NCBI RefSeq assembly: GCF_040581485.1
Contig: NC_090133.1
Coordinates: forward strand, 17,236,001-17,300,000
Length of the DNA: 64,000 nucleotides
Reading direction: 5' to 3'
From: Linepithema humile
Lineage: Eukaryota; Arthropoda; Insecta; Hymenoptera; Formicidae
Positions 11,710 to 26,400 of the stretch are shown piece after piece. The notes beneath the pieces are model-generated. The model saw nothing but the letters and a program-made list of their open reading frames with translations. It ran no database searches and was not told where the DNA came from. Position 1 is the stretch's first letter. The number at the start of each line of letters is the position of its first letter. Position numbers and translations under genes: made by a program.

Positions 11710-14700
11710 GACAACAGAGAGACAGAAGGGAGAAGTGAGAGAGGGGCGAACGACAGAGGGACATTTAGAGACTGATGGCACAAACCTTTTAGGCAAACTA
11801 ATGCATTGAACCTGTAACATCACAGAGGCTATACTCCAACAGCTCGATCTGTCCCGTCCCACACCCCCCTGATGCCCGACGATGACCGTATACACGCGTG
11901 TACGTGCCAGCGGGTTCATTATGGGAAATGTATCGAGTCGCGCGAGCTGTCCCTGTGTACGAGAATATCCGGTGATGCGTGTACGCGATGATAACCAACA
12001 ACATGCACCGCGTATTTTTCGAGCAAGACTTTGCCTTTCGAGAGAAATTGCGGTCTGCGAGCTTACCGGAGATAATAGGTTCTAAATTGATAATAAGAAT
12101 TTGTCCTCTCCCTTTTTATTTCAAAAAATTCAAGTAATGTATAAGAGAAATTTTAAATTAATACACAATTCGGAGTAAAAATGATATTATAAAACAATAA
12201 AAAAAATACAAAATTACTGTCTTTTTTTATCTCTCTTTTGTACAGCTTTTTTTAAATTAATTTTTATACCGATATTTTACAGAACAAAGAATTTCCCATT
12301 AAAATAAAAATCAATTAATTTTCCACGTAATCAACAATGAAAATTACTTTTTCAAAGAACTTTAATGGAAATTTAATTAAATAGAATTTCAATTTAAGTT
12401 TTAATCGCCAAGATATTTGTATATATAATTATAGTCATTATCTATAAATTATTGCTAATCACTAATTTATACTTTTCTCAACTTCTAAATTTATAACGCC
12501 ATGCGTATTTATATCATATGCCAACATAACTCAGTTCCACAGTCCGGATAGATATCTTTTATTTATGTTATTATTTTCGCTTAACATTTCCCTGTTTTCC
12601 ACGGACGGAAACGCGCGTGTGCCGGCGGGATTCATTATGGCAAATGTACCGAGAGTTCGACCCCGTATGCGAGCGCACTTATGCACGCCTGCATACTGAT
12701 ACGCGGGAATGCGCGCATGCAATTACCTACGAGTCTCCCCACCTCCGCTCCTCCCCCGTCCTCACCCTCCTGTACGAGCAGGCAAGTGTACACATAATTA
12801 CCGCCGGGAAGGTGCGATTATTAATTTAGGTATTACTCCACAGACCTATATGCCGAGACGCATTCCTTCGCGGGACATGCCGCGCCGCGGTGAAGGTTTC
12901 CGTTTCCTCGACTCGTTGACTTTGAAACAAAAAAAAAGTCGAGAGAATTGACTTAATCCTACATTCTATTCGTAATTAAAAAATTCTTTTGAGTGCAAAT
13001 TACTCCGGTGTAGCATAACTTTTACATTTTGAGTGACATAGAATCAAATTAAAGTTTCCACGGTATGTGAGCAAAATAATTGTAAGATTTTGGGACTCTA
13101 CAGTTTATCGCATGTATGTTGGTATCAGCATAAGTAATCCCATTCATTAAAGTAATAAAGAACGATGAGCACAATTTCTATCAATTCTTTCATAATGCTG
13201 AAAGTGAAAAAAAAAAAATACTGAATGTTACGTTTCTTGTTGCATATCGCGCAAAGGGAAGCGTATCGACCGCGGATGATTTCCCCAGCTTCCTTGTCGC
13301 AGCGAGACCGCTACAATTTTCAGCAATCTGAGTTATTATATAGGGTGATCACGATTGGCGCATCGATTTATGCCTCGGGCACACCGCCGCATCGCCATCT
13401 CCGCGCAGCTCCATTTATTATTCTATTAAATTCGTAGTTTCCCGTCGGGGCCCACCCCTGCCTAGAGCTGTCTCGCACTCACGACTTAATGCGATATTCA
13501 TACCAAGGCGGGCAAATGGACCCCGGGCTCCGGTCCGCACGCCATATTATAATTAAGTCGGACACCGTGCGGGATCCTCCCCCGCCCAATTTTTCTTATC
13601 CCCGGGGCGGAAAGTGGCAGGCTTTTATCCACGCGTAGTTGTAACAAAGTTGCAACGACAATATCCGCCGGCGGCCGATCTTTCTTATCGCTGCCGCTGC
13701 ACCGTGTCGACACCTGTAATTATTTTAATAGTTCGTTCGAGCGATGACAGCATGCACTACTGTAATTGCCGCGCGCGCGCCGGTGGATTGCGTTAACTTA
13801 ATGTGTAACAAATAGAAAATACGCATTACCTAGAGCGATAAGTAACGGCGCCAGACTTGCGGCAACAGATCGACACTGCGTATTTCGTGCTTTGAAACGT
13901 TGAGTGTTCTGCCTCTAAAAACGTCTCGACGATAAAAAGATCTATTGTCAAAAAGCGTATTAAAAGAAATACTTTGTAACATTTTCTAAATTGTCTTTAT
14001 GGTCACTGATATAAAATGACAAATTTTAAACACTGGTGAGTCAACAAAAATAGATAAACGCGGTATGCATAAAATGGTATTCTAAAGCTTCTAAAAATTT
14101 AGAATTTTTCGTTTAATCTTGTTCTTTACCTATCTTTTTGACATTCCCAAAATACCTAAAAATATAAAATGTATTGAGTAAAATAAAGTTCAACGATTGT
14201 GTTAAGATAATGTAATTGAAAAAAATGTGCATTATCGATGTTGTGTTATCAGCGTTGCGATAGAAAAAGACGGTTACTTAAAATTATTCGAATATTTCTT
14301 AACTTTGAAATGTAAATTGCAAACTTCTTGCCAAGATTTTCTTCAGACCAGTCAACGTAAGTAATGCAACTTTTCTCTCAAAGTTTACGTTTGGAAATTC
14401 TAAAACGCCCTGCGAGGAGAGAGAATACGTGAAGTCACGCGCCCGTTGCAATTCTCGGTAACTACGCTGCAGCAGATGCACCGTTTGGAAAACAAACACG
14501 CGTGCCATGCACGTTGAAAGGGCGACAGCTTGAGGGACGGCGGTGCAGCGGGGGATGGTGGCGTCCGTTGCACACTGATAACACAATTAGCTTGTCTCGT
14601 CATGCGCGACCTCTGATAAGGGCCCACTGTGCCCTGCTCCCGCCCCCCCCCCCCTCCGGTCACTATCCTCTTTCTTCGTCGTCCCACATCATGCGACCGG

Positions 14701-15335
14701 CAGAATCGGAGCCGGGCAAATCGTCCGCGCGTCAGGCAGGATCAGGCAGAGAACGAGAAGATCCCCTCGGGACTACGCGGCGTTTCGGGGATGCGCGATA
14801 AGGGCGCCGGCTTAACCCTCTCTCGCTAAGGATTCCCCGCGCGATGCGACGTTAATACCTTCCGGCAGGTTTTCCTCAGTTGATTTATTTTCCCCACGAG
14901 AGAGCCTACAATCGCGCGATGCGTACGCATATAGACGGATTTGGGAGAGGAGCGCCGGACCACGTGCCATGAAGTAGCTAAAGATTACGGAGCTCAAACT
15001 CGTTTCGCTGGAATTTCTCGCTCCTTGTAAATTCGAGATGTAAAGAAATATTTGTGTCAGCGTCACACATTCTGCACAGCATCGATCGTGCAATTATTTT
15101 TCATCTGTGCCAACCTCACGTCGAGTTTAACCGAGTCAAATTTTATCGTTTTACATCTCAAATAATATGTGTTTGCAAAATTATCCTCTTTTCAATAAAA
15201 AAAAATAATAATAATAACACGTTCGATAACCTGAGTTACACTATGATGACTATTAATGCCATTGCAAAAAAATTTCCGGATCCGTCTACGCATATATCTG
15301 CAGACGCAACTATAGCGGCAGATTGAGGGATGCTG

Positions 15336-15355
15336 AAAGGGATATCTATCCCTTT
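15336..15355. repeat. 20-bp inverted repeat
   Basis: Arms aaagggata and tatcccttt flank a 2-base centre. It is a compact palindrome in AT-rich noncoding DNA; no function can be assigned. Confidence 0.55.
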
Positions 15356-16420
15356 TACGATTGTTTTATGCATTTCCGGCTCTTTAAAAGAATTCGTTAT
15401 TTTTATATTAAAGTCCATTTATAATTTTCCGGTTTCAAAAGGAAACTATCATTGTGTCCACGTGTCATATCTTTTTATATCTGCCACGTGCCAGCCATAC
15501 GCCGTGCATACATCGTAATTCTTTTCGCATGGAAATTCGTATTTATGGGGAGAGAGGGTTGATTCTTTGAGGGAGACACTTTTTATCGAATGTATGTTCA
15601 ATATCATAAATGGTATTAATGGTAGAAAGAACTTGGCTTTAACTTGGAATTAATGGCAAAAAAATATTGTATTTTATTTTATTCTTATTCACTTTCTCTC
15701 CTATACGGATCATTTGTTGTACCTGATGTTAAAACTTCTTTATGGTGCTATAAAAAAGGATTCCTGAAAAAATTCCTGAGCATACCAGGGATAGTAGAAA
15801 CCTTTACTTTTTTTATTGTTATACGTGTTCGAAAAGAAATAACGAATAGTCAGGAAAAGAATTATTATTTTATAGTCGTAATTGTCCTCACTATTTAAGA
15901 GGACAACCTTCGTTTGCCTGCGCTTTATATCTCAATCGCTTTCTAGAATCTTCAATTTATATTTTCTTTGCCTTTCAAAACAGCATGGAATTTTGAAAAA
16001 AGCAAAGACCAGCGGGTGGTGGAAGAGAACATATCGGTCGTAGGGGGTGGAACACGGTACGGTAATAGCATAAATCCGTGAACTGTGTGTAGTCGGTTCC
16101 CGATGGTAGCAAGGAGGGGGAAGGGACAGGCCGGAGGCAGACCGAGCGTTGGAAGAAACGACAGTCGCCACTCGACGCCTGCATCGAACGGAAGGTAGCT
16201 CTGCGAGCACTCGGCTTTTTTTCAAAATTCTACTTCACATTGTGTGTCGTCTTTGCTGAGAAAAATCTCGAGGCAAGTTTCAAGCACGAGAAATCCTTGA
16301 TAATCGTGATTTACATTTTATTTAAATAAAAAATTTTTTGATTTTATTTATTTATTTTTTTTTTTTTTTTTGTTAAAGGATATAATTTCAAAGAACAATG
16401 AAATATCACGGGTTTCTGGA

Positions 16421-17442
16421 TCCGGTGTAAACGTCTGGCGGAGGGAGTATCGATCGGAGGATCGATCAATCGCGCGAGCGGGTCGGGCGGAAGCGTCTCT
16501 TCCGGCCGGCACAAATTTCGGCGGTGCGATCGCGCCCGATCGCGTCCGTAGAGAGGAGATCGAAGAGACTCAGATCATTCGTTAGGCTACCGGCGTTTGC
16601 ATCACCATTTCGCTCGTCGTTGTCGATTCGCACACGCGACCGAAAGCAGCGCTACTCGTGAAAGTGCGCGGCGGTGGCGTCTGTCTGTCAGCGGGACAGG
16701 TGCGAGAGTATTGAGACGAGGTGAAAACAATAGGAAAAAAGAATAAAAGATACTTGAAGTGAATAAGTAAGCGGTTCTTTTCCTGAAAAAATCTGCCTAG
16801 AACATTAATGCGAAGTATAAAGATTAAAGGGAGAGAAGGACATATTTAACGAAGTATTTAAATAAATATTCAAGTAAATAAAAATAAAACAAAAACGCAC
16901 GACGTATCGCACGATAGTTTATTATTGAAAAAGAGATAATAACAGACAAATAAAGTAAACTGACACTTAGCGGACTACAGAAAGAGAAAGAGAGAGGGGG
17001 AGAGAAAGACAGAGAGAAAGTGACATTTATTCGAGCGTCTTGAGAGAGGAAGAAAGAAAGCAGACGACGAGTAGGCCCGAAACAGGTCTTGCAGCACGTG
17101 ACATAGGCAAAAATTCGCCGGCTGGAGAAGAGATCGGTGCAATTGGTAACGGAAGTCTTGTGCGCGAGTGTGACACATTCGGTCATTTCCTCGCTTCGAT
17201 TTTTTTATCTCAGTTATTGCGTGAGAAAGTGCGGGTCTGACGTTTGTCGCGAGAAGGACGTTCCAGGATTATTTCAGGATCAAAAGAAGAAATTTCGTAA
17301 CGACCTGGAAAAAAAGGGGGAGGGAAAGGACCGTGTAACACGCTCGCACGCGCGTGTGTGAGGAGACACGATAAATTGATATTGTTTTATCGGATATCAG
17401 CGAGAACGAGAGTGAGAGCAACGGATCTCAGCGCTTGCCGGG
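16421..17442 (+). other. Possible noncoding first exon ending in a strong splice donor
   Basis: A GC-balanced, purine-rich island in AT-rich surroundings. It ends at a near-ideal plus-strand donor, GG|GTAAGTAC (GT at 17443-17444). An arthropod initiator-like TCATTC (A at 16577) lies in the island. Frames inside are short and unlike proteins, so if transcribed it would be 5' untranslated sequence. The nearest plus-strand gene that needs a noncoding upstream exon is the secreted-protein gene whose exon starts at 53274. The exact start and the link are inference. Confidence 0.3.
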
Positions 17443-20400
17443 GTAAGTACTTTGTTTCGTTTAGATCGAATATACACAGATGTAAACACGCGGTAGAAAC
17501 GCCTCGCCGGCGCTCAGCAGAAATCGATCATCCTCGCAATTGGTCCCCGCGGATATCGCGAATGTCACGTATCTTATGCGGAACTGCAAATTGTAGCCGA
17601 TAATTTGCGTTTTTAGGGAATGGTCACGAAATGTCGCAAAAAATTCGCGAAAATTACCAGTGATATATTTGGAGTCATTCAATATCATTCGAAAATTAGA
17701 ATACAATAATCTTGAAATGTTAATTTATTAAAATTAAAATAGTATTTTTCACCATTTGTTAAAGAAACATTAAAAATATATTTTATTACTCAACAGTATT
17801 AATCTCAAATTAATCTTTCTTTCTAAAAAATAATGTTGCTATATGCAAAATGATTTTTAATAATCTTGTTTTGTGACATTTCAAAAATTGTCACAGATTC
17901 TATAATACGTGTTTAAATTTTTAATTTTTTGATTACAAATCTTGATATTGTTTTGTATCAATTACAATTTCTCATTTGTTAAAGAAGTTTATGCATTCAA
18001 ATACTTCCGGACTGACGCGTGATCGAGATTATGGTAATGAATCGGCATCAGCATCGATTCGCGACGATGCGTACACATTAGAAACGTGTGTGACCAATTA
18101 ATTAATCCGCAACGTGTTGTGGGTTCCCGCAGTTCATTTGCTTGTAAACAAATGATGTGGAATCAGGCTAAAAGCGCGATTGTTGATATGCCGACCACTC
18201 TTTGCGTAATTACTCACCTTCGCGATCGTCGCTCATTAATACGAGATACGCTGTGCTCGGCGCACGGAGCAAGGTGCTGTGTAATTAAATCCCCTTGTAT
18301 CCAAGAACAATTACGCTCGTTAACGGAGCGCACTTCGCGGTTCTCAATTAGTTTCAAGAATACGATTCCGCGACACGAAACACAAATTTAATTCTGCAAA
18401 AATAACTTCACCTGTTTCTCAACCAGGAAAGAAACAAAAAGTACTTACGTTTTGCAATGAGTGTTACGTAATATATCGAAACGGTCAAAACGGTCATTAT
18501 TTAATAAAAGAATGCATAAAAGTTTGTCAAAAGATCACTGTTTTAAAATAAAACTATTTGAAAACAAATTTTATGCACTAAGCAATATTTTCTAATGATC
18601 TTTCTAATGATAAAACTAATTGTTCCATAATGAAGAATGCGTATAATTAACATACGTTAATTATTGCAAACAGTTCTCCCTCCTTCGGATTTTTGTATCA
18701 ATGCTTTCATTCTTCATGTAAAACATCGGCATAATCTTTGGTTTAATCATCGCTAATATCATCGGCCATTTATCGTAACAATCTGCTGCTTAATGAAACT
18801 ACTTTATATATGTTATTGTGCAACGAAAATTACTCCATTTAGTATACTCGTTACTCGCCATTGAACGCGAAAGCGACCAATTATTGACTTTTATATCTTT
18901 ATCCTTGTCGTCCATGTGTGCCACGCGATAAAATCCGCCGGAACGCACTGCAGCAGAACCGTAAAAAAATATATTGTCTAACAATAAGATTAATAAATGA
19001 GAAAAATTCACTCGAAATAGTTAAGATTCATTGAAACTATTTTTCAACAACCCTTGATTTAAATTTATGAAAACTATTTTCTTACTATTTATGCTTTTGT
19101 GAAAGTTCTTTAAAAAGGTGTACATTCAAGAATTAATAATCAAACAATAAAGGACGAGTAATATCCAAGCTTTTAGTGTAGACAATAACAACAGACGTCC
19201 TGCGTTCTTTCTTATGGCAGGCCAATTTTTTACGGCAGGTTAATTTTTTTATGGTCTTCAGGTATAGCAAATTTATAGCGTCGTTGGTACAATTGAAAGA
19301 CTGATAATAAAAATCAGTTACAGTAAATTACAATGCACACTTTCGATAATAATTCGCGATCTTAGCTTTAAGCTAAGAAAATGGTAATATGAATAAACAG
19401 TTTAATTATGCAGGGATGTTTTCATAGATCATGTTTTAATTTCTCTTATTTAATTATCCTAGCCTTTAAATAATCTGCAAGTAATCAAAATAACATTTCC
19501 ACATAATTCTGAGAATCACTGTTCGCTGCTCTATCGTGTTGTATATTTTAGAGATGAGTCCTCCTCGTGGAAGATAATGAACGATGATAAACTGCGAAAA
19601 GGGTGACGTCACCGACCAGATAATACTATAAAATATTAGGAACTTTAATGTCTTCGACCATTAGAAGTCAGAAGCAGTTAGATATGATTAATAGTCCAGC
19701 TATCAACCAATGGGAAATGATAAATTTTTATCTCCATTCTGAAAAATATATTCCTAATTTCCTTTGAGAGTTTCCGAAGTCGTGTATTAAAGCACTTATT
19801 TCTTTGAAAAAATTTTCAAATAAGAAATATCAACATTTGTTATAAAATATCTATTTTATTTTTGTAAAAATTTTTGTTATAGAATTGAGATAACTATTTT
19901 ATTTTTTTCACTATTGATGCTTGCCGTAATCGATAATTACTTGAAACAATTTTAGGGAATACGAATAGTTAAAACATTTATTTTTCACAAAAATAATTTT
20001 TTTACCTTTATATTTTTAATCATTAAAGACGCGCGATTATCTATGCCGGCTTGTCAATTTAATTTAATTAACTGAAGTGATTTAATATTCTCTCGAATTG
20101 AAATGTGGGTAGTCTATATTCCCGTATTAGAGTATGATCACCTAGTCCAGTGCGGCTGGTAAGGTCATCAATACTCGGTTAATGGAGGTCAGGATCCGCA
20201 TTCGTCAGAACCATAAAGAAACTTATTCAGATCAAAATAAATTCATCACATGATGATATCAATTTCTCAAAACGGTTATAATGCTTTAAAGTGTCAGTAA
20301 TATTTTACATATCATATGATAACTATTTTTATAATCATCAGTAATAATTAATCTTTATATTTAAATAATTAATAATCTGTATTTTGAATTTATATAAATA

Positions 20401-23400
20401 CTTTATTATTATCAATTATTTAAAACACATTAATATATAAAAATATTATAATTAAGTTTTTTTAATGAAATTTAGAATAATAATTAGAACACATGCTAAA
20501 TTAATTACTATACGATATATAATAATAAATGGTTACTAATTATATTTTAAGGATATTATAACGCGTAATTTTATTGACAAATAAGATTACTTATGTCCCA
20601 TTATAAAATCTATTTTGCGTATATAAATAGCGGTATAATTTTCTTTGATCTTTGGTGCTTAGAAGAGTTAAAGAGCGGTGTTGCATTCATCTTGCCCAGG
20701 TGCACACCTTGCAACAATATTATGAGCGCCGGTGCGCACCGCGCGTGGACCTTGTTTTGTAACGTTGCTGGAACAACTCTGCACTGTATCTACTTCCATC
20801 GATTGTGGAGAGTGTAGACACGGAAAAGAGAAGTGCGGATAACGCCGCGCTAATCACTACGTTCAAATACATTGTTATGTCATCGCTAACGAATACACCA
20901 TATGCGATAATTATACATCCGGAAATAATTTATCGCGCGAACAGATTTCTTCGATGAGACCTTGCATTACGATGTTATTATGCGATTTTCCATGAACTTG
21001 ATAAAGTTAAGAAAGTGAGCTTAAAATTATGTCGCAGTATAACGGCAATTTAATAATATAAAAGAAGAAATAAAATTAAATTGGATTTTAATAATGAGAA
21101 TATAGGCTTTTTCTCAGAAAAACTAAAATTTCTGAAAATCCTCATAATATAAAACTTCAATGATATTGAATAAATTATGACTCGCCTATTTATGTGGTAG
21201 ATTTGAAAACTACTCGTGTAATTACATTTTATGGGACGACGCAACACTTTCTAATGAGACCCGATCGGAATATCAGGCTCGACATTGATCTCGATCGCGC
21301 AATCCGCAGATTCATCTCACGTTTCCAGGCTTAACGACGAAAGTATACGTGCCGACAATTCGGGTCGGCCGTGACACTCTTCTCTCGGTGCTTTCCAATG
21401 CGTCAATGAATAAACTGGTGTTAATGTGAAGAAATGTATATTGCGTCCGGACATGGAATTTTCCATATTTAGGCTTTCTCCCAGCAGACGCTCACAGCTC
21501 AAGTTATTATTTCATAAGTGATCTGAGGAGCATCTCGATAGAAATTTTCCGTAATTATTACGTCAGCAATTCCTTGACCCTTTCGTCGCCTCAATTATCG
21601 ACATTTTATTGCGCAAGTAAAATTGTGCACAGTTGTTCTTGTGTCACTTTGTCCTTTACTTCATATTATATCCTTGATATTATATCATTGAGTGAGTGCA
21701 GTACCGCTTTAATCGCCCCTGGACTTAAAACGGTATTCATCTTATAATTCTGTATTCCAAACGGGAAATGCCCGAGCCGGTGAGAGCCTTCGCTTCGGTA
21801 AAAGCAATTCTGCACAGAGATGCGCGGCGTTTATTCGAACGTCGTTTAGGGCCGTTTGGATTCAAGTTTACCCTCCTTCGTTGCTTGCCCTTCCCATTAA
21901 AGGCAGCAGCTGCGTTTAGACGATTGCCATGAAACTCGAAGCGGGTACGTACGTAGGCGCGCGCGGATAAGAGGGATGGGTCGATAATTGTGACAGAAAT
22001 TCAATCCTTTGCAAGCTGGACCTAATGCCCGCCACTGACCGCCAATTCAATCAAGCGCCCGCCAATCGCGGCCCCCGGAACGGGATTTTAGTCGGCGCGC
22101 AGCGCTGAGGGATTTCGTTACGGTCCACTGCCGCCAAATAAAATTCCGTGGAACGTGTACGGGCCAAACGAAAATAGGTATTAACTACTCGATGGCGTAC
22201 GTGATGGCTCCAAAACACTCGCCTATGTAAATCGTTCGCTAACGTCCGCCGGAGCGCAACAACAGTATATCCACCGATGGGATTGGTGAAATGGATTAAA
22301 AATAAATTAAATCGCTGGAGCTGGGTTCAACGGCACTACTAAATATCGCATCAAGAAAATTTCAAAGGAAAAATATCATAGATTCTGATGAAATTTTACA
22401 AGTTGGATTTTTGTGGAATTCGTTTGAAAGCGTGTTTATCATCCCTCCGGAAAAATTCCGTATAAAATATCAAAAATGACTTTTAACAAATATTATTTGC
22501 AAAAGAGAGATTCATCATTTTAATCTTGCAATCGTCTACTTGTAAAAAAAATTATAAATATTTTTACTAGAACTATAATAAAATTTGCGGCTAAATGTAA
22601 ATTAAAAGTCTCTCGCTCCTTTCTTTATCGCGCGCGAAGCTTTTAATTGAAATTACTTAGAGGTATCTAAATGCGGAAAGCGTTGCAATTTCGCAGCAAG
22701 ATGCACTTAAGACGCTTCGTGGCGCGTCGGCAGCGTATTTCCTCGTCGACGTGCGAATGTTCACGCTCTCGGAGCGAAATGCAAGAGACGATGACACGCG
22801 CGTTCGTGATGTTTTCCCGCGCGGAAAGAAACGTCCAGCAAGGAGCCAGGAAGTAGCAAGGATGGCTCTACGTTGCGGTACATTGTCGCACGTAAGATCG
22901 TGACGTTACGTTACACGGAGACAATGTTAACATCGGAACGGTGCGCGACGGCGTATAGTCGATTTAAACGCTGAATCGACTATCTCGGCGTTTAATGTTT
23001 TCGAAAAACGAAATTCTTCAAGTGCAACACGCAAAACTTGCAATCGTATTGTATAACAATATACAATTTCAGCTTGATAGCAATTTAAGTTTTGTCACAT
23101 TTGTGACATTGCATGTATAAATATTTAATGCGTATTATATTTATATTACATTTTAATACTTACAATTATTTTAGAAAGTCTTTAATTTAATTCAATTTTT
23201 AAATTAAAAAGTATAACTGTGGAAGTTGAGTACATATAAAAATCAGTATTTATTAACTGCAAATTGCATAGTTGTATAAATCAAAACAGCGATAATGCCT
23301 AAACGCTAACTCATAACGCATAACATTTACGCAATGGTTTATGCGGTAGCTTGTACCGTTACGTATTACGTGGGGCAATTTGAGGAGGCAACCTAACGAG

Positions 23401-26400
23401 GATTTGTTTTGTGTCTAGAAGGGCCACGGAAGAGACCTCCCGTAGCTACTTTGTGGGTGCAATTATGGCAACTCCGTTAATTTCTACACCGTGTCGGCGA
23501 GTTGTTACACGGCGCGCTGGTTTTCTGGTAGCTGGAAATAATACCAGTGTTATGAAACGGAAAACCGTTCTGTTTTCACAGGTTGAAGAACTCAAGATTA
23601 TTTATTTAATTTCTTTATAAATCGTGCAGCGTAAAATTGAATTTTGACACAACGAATAATCGCGGCTATTAAGCTGTAATGAGCTGTTAATGAAATCAAT
23701 CTTTTTTTTTATTGAAATATTTAAACATTAAATTCTTTGCTATAAATATAATGTAAACGCAAACCAATGTAAAAAACATCGCGTGAAAGCATAAATTACA
23801 GACGTCTTTTATTATGAGAATCGGTGGTTTTAACGCGACCGACAGGAAGTATCACCACCGTCTAACTTTCGCGCCTTTATCCCGCAGTCGCGAGCGGTTT
23901 CAGGTTCAAGGCTCTCACCGCACTACCGTTTTGTTGCGTCCTGCTGACGCGTGGGTAGTGGCTCGATTTTTGCCGACGAATTTGGCTCACAGCTGACCCC
24001 GTTCAGAGACCTACGTTTGATTCCCCGGCGAGCTCGTCGATACAATCGGAGAAAGGAGCGTCACGCGTGTTACTTGACACGAAGGTTGGAAGGTTAACAG
24101 CATGTTGCATTAATTGCGAGCGAGGGAGAGGAAGATGTTACATAACACCGGGATGTCCGCTCGTTCGTACTTGATGAAGCATTCAACATGCACGGCTACC
24201 GCTTATCACCTTGAAACAGTTTAAAATCGTAAAGCATACGATACGCGAGAAAGATTTTTTAATTATATGCCTTACTTATTGAAAGAAAAAATCATTCCAG
24301 ATCTTGTCTCCGCGATCATAATGTCGATTTTTGGAAGAGAAAAGTAAAGTGAAAAAGACATTAGCGCAAATTAAAGCGATAAACGCGAACTATCAGCGAT
24401 GATTATTAAAAGTGATCATAATATAGCAAAAAATTATATCGCAATTATGTAAATACAGATAAGAACAGTTATTGCTGTTCTGCAACGCAGGCATAAACTG
24501 CGATTTCTTTTTTTCTTTTTCTTTTTTTTCATTAAATTGAACCTGCGTGGTCAATTCGAAAGTGCAATATATCATTTTAATCTATTCACAAAAAATATTG
24601 ATCGCGCGCGTGTTTCTTTTTGTCGAAGCGCGTATCTCTTTCATTGCCGCACGGAGGAAATAATCAATGGAGGAGAGCCAGCGATATAGGAAAGCATCTT
24701 CCTTTTCATTGACCGACAGCACCCGGGAGGTTGGCTATTAAAGTAATCACAAGACTTGGCGCGGGGCAATTATACGACCGGGTATTTAAACGCCGAGTAC
24801 CTGTCGCGCGCGTTGAAATATGACTCAGCTCAAAGGTAGGTGCCGGTCAAACCTTCTTTTGGAGCGGATATGCTCGCGGGATTCTCGGAATTAGCCGTAA
24901 GGGATCTCGAGCGTGCCTCCAACACGGACTTGCCATTGTCGTGAGATATCGTCGAATGTTTCGAGGGGACCTTTGCACGACGTGTACAAAGGATTTTAAC
25001 AAACGAAGTGCTACAGTCAAGCACGTTTAATGTCGCGATGACAAAGCAATATAATAAAAACACCGTTAACAGACAAAAGGAGAAAATAAGAAGAGAAAAA
25101 TAAGATACGCTTGTAAAAGATGATTCTTGAAAAATCTATTGTCTAGTAAATCTTAGCGTTTAACTCCTAATTCGTGTTACTATGATCACACAATTGTGCT
25201 TGCTTCCTTTTTCTCGTTTTTTCAAGATACGCTATATTAAAGTCGGATTACAATAGAGATCATTATCTTATATTTCCAATTTAGATTTTTTATCTTAAAT
25301 TTAGTTTTATTTTAAAATTTTAATCAAAGCTTTGAGCTTTGAAATTTTTTACAATCGTAATGAGCGAACATATGATATAAAAGTCACTCATTTGAAAATA
25401 CTGAGCCAGAAATATAGATAAAGCATTAAAATGACGTCTAATGCAGTCTTATTGATAACATCGCATGCAACATCGATATTCATCCGCTCTGAAATGCAAG
25501 CCTGCCAGCCAAAATTGGCAACGAGACCTGCAGTGGACCTCCCTTCTTCTCGATCGGGGAGTCCGGGCAAAGTTTACGGTCGATCAAGCAAACGTGATTC
25601 GCCGGCACGTTTACACGGGCGACTTGGTCGCCGCTCGAGCGAAGTCACCCGTCACGCGTTTTCATTCCATATTCGACGAGCGAAATCAATTAGACGAGGC
25701 TTAATTATAGGGGCGTGCGCGCGCGTACGCGCACCATCTGGCGCGCGGTGATTAACGGGAGAACTATTTTCTGTCGTTTACCGCGGTTTCCCGCGTGTAA
25801 CGGTTCCCACGGGTAGGCCGGGAGAGTTCCCGCGAAACGGATGACGTTGTCGTTCGCGTTCGTCCGGTTGGAGCCGGACAATCTTCCTTTTGTCTTCGCG
25901 GCCGACTCCAAGGGTCGGGCAGGAAACGGCCCAGTGACTTCCTTCGCGGAGTGATGATGCAGAGGTAGAAAAATGCGTTTATTCAGGAGTGATTCTGCAC
26001 TAGAGATACCAACTCTCTAAGATTACTTAGAAAATCCTCAGCTGCTTGGCTGCAATTGAAAGCGGTTCAAAGGCCCGTTGTGTGTGCGTGCGAAATTCAT
26101 ACGGATTCTCCGTCTTCTAAGATCGAGATTAAGGCTGCGAATCTCAAATTTCATTGAGTTTATCCCGGGGCTGCGTGGAAAAGCGCATTGGCAACGCCAA
26201 GGCTTATACATACGCGCTGTCACGATAGTGCGGTAAGTGGGCCAAGCGATGTGTGTGTGAGTCGGTACCGAACCTACATCGAAGGTGATCATCGCGAGAG
26301 GGATGAGGCTTTCTCAGGGCCAGCGACCGCCGCTGGCGGACGTACCTCGGCTCCGATGGTATCGAGATCGATGTGTCGATCGCAAGAAGCGCGTCTCGCG

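Larger units (their letters stand above)
11096..16400. other. No gene recognised; islands and simple repeats
   Basis: Noncoding by my reading. Contains CpG-rich patches at about 11300-12070, 12600-12950, 13230-13800 and 14400-14980, a GA microsatellite (listed separately), a 12-base C run at 14643-14654, a near-palindrome at 15336-15355 and two CACGTG E-boxes between about 15459 and 15490. The 157-codon frame on the minus strand over the GA repeat is a Ser-Leu repeat artefact. Confidence 0.4.

Noticed and set aside
11446..11919. 157-codon minus-strand open frame with long Ser-Leu repeats
   Set aside because: It is the GA microsatellite read as CTCTCT; the flanking residues have no protein-like features.
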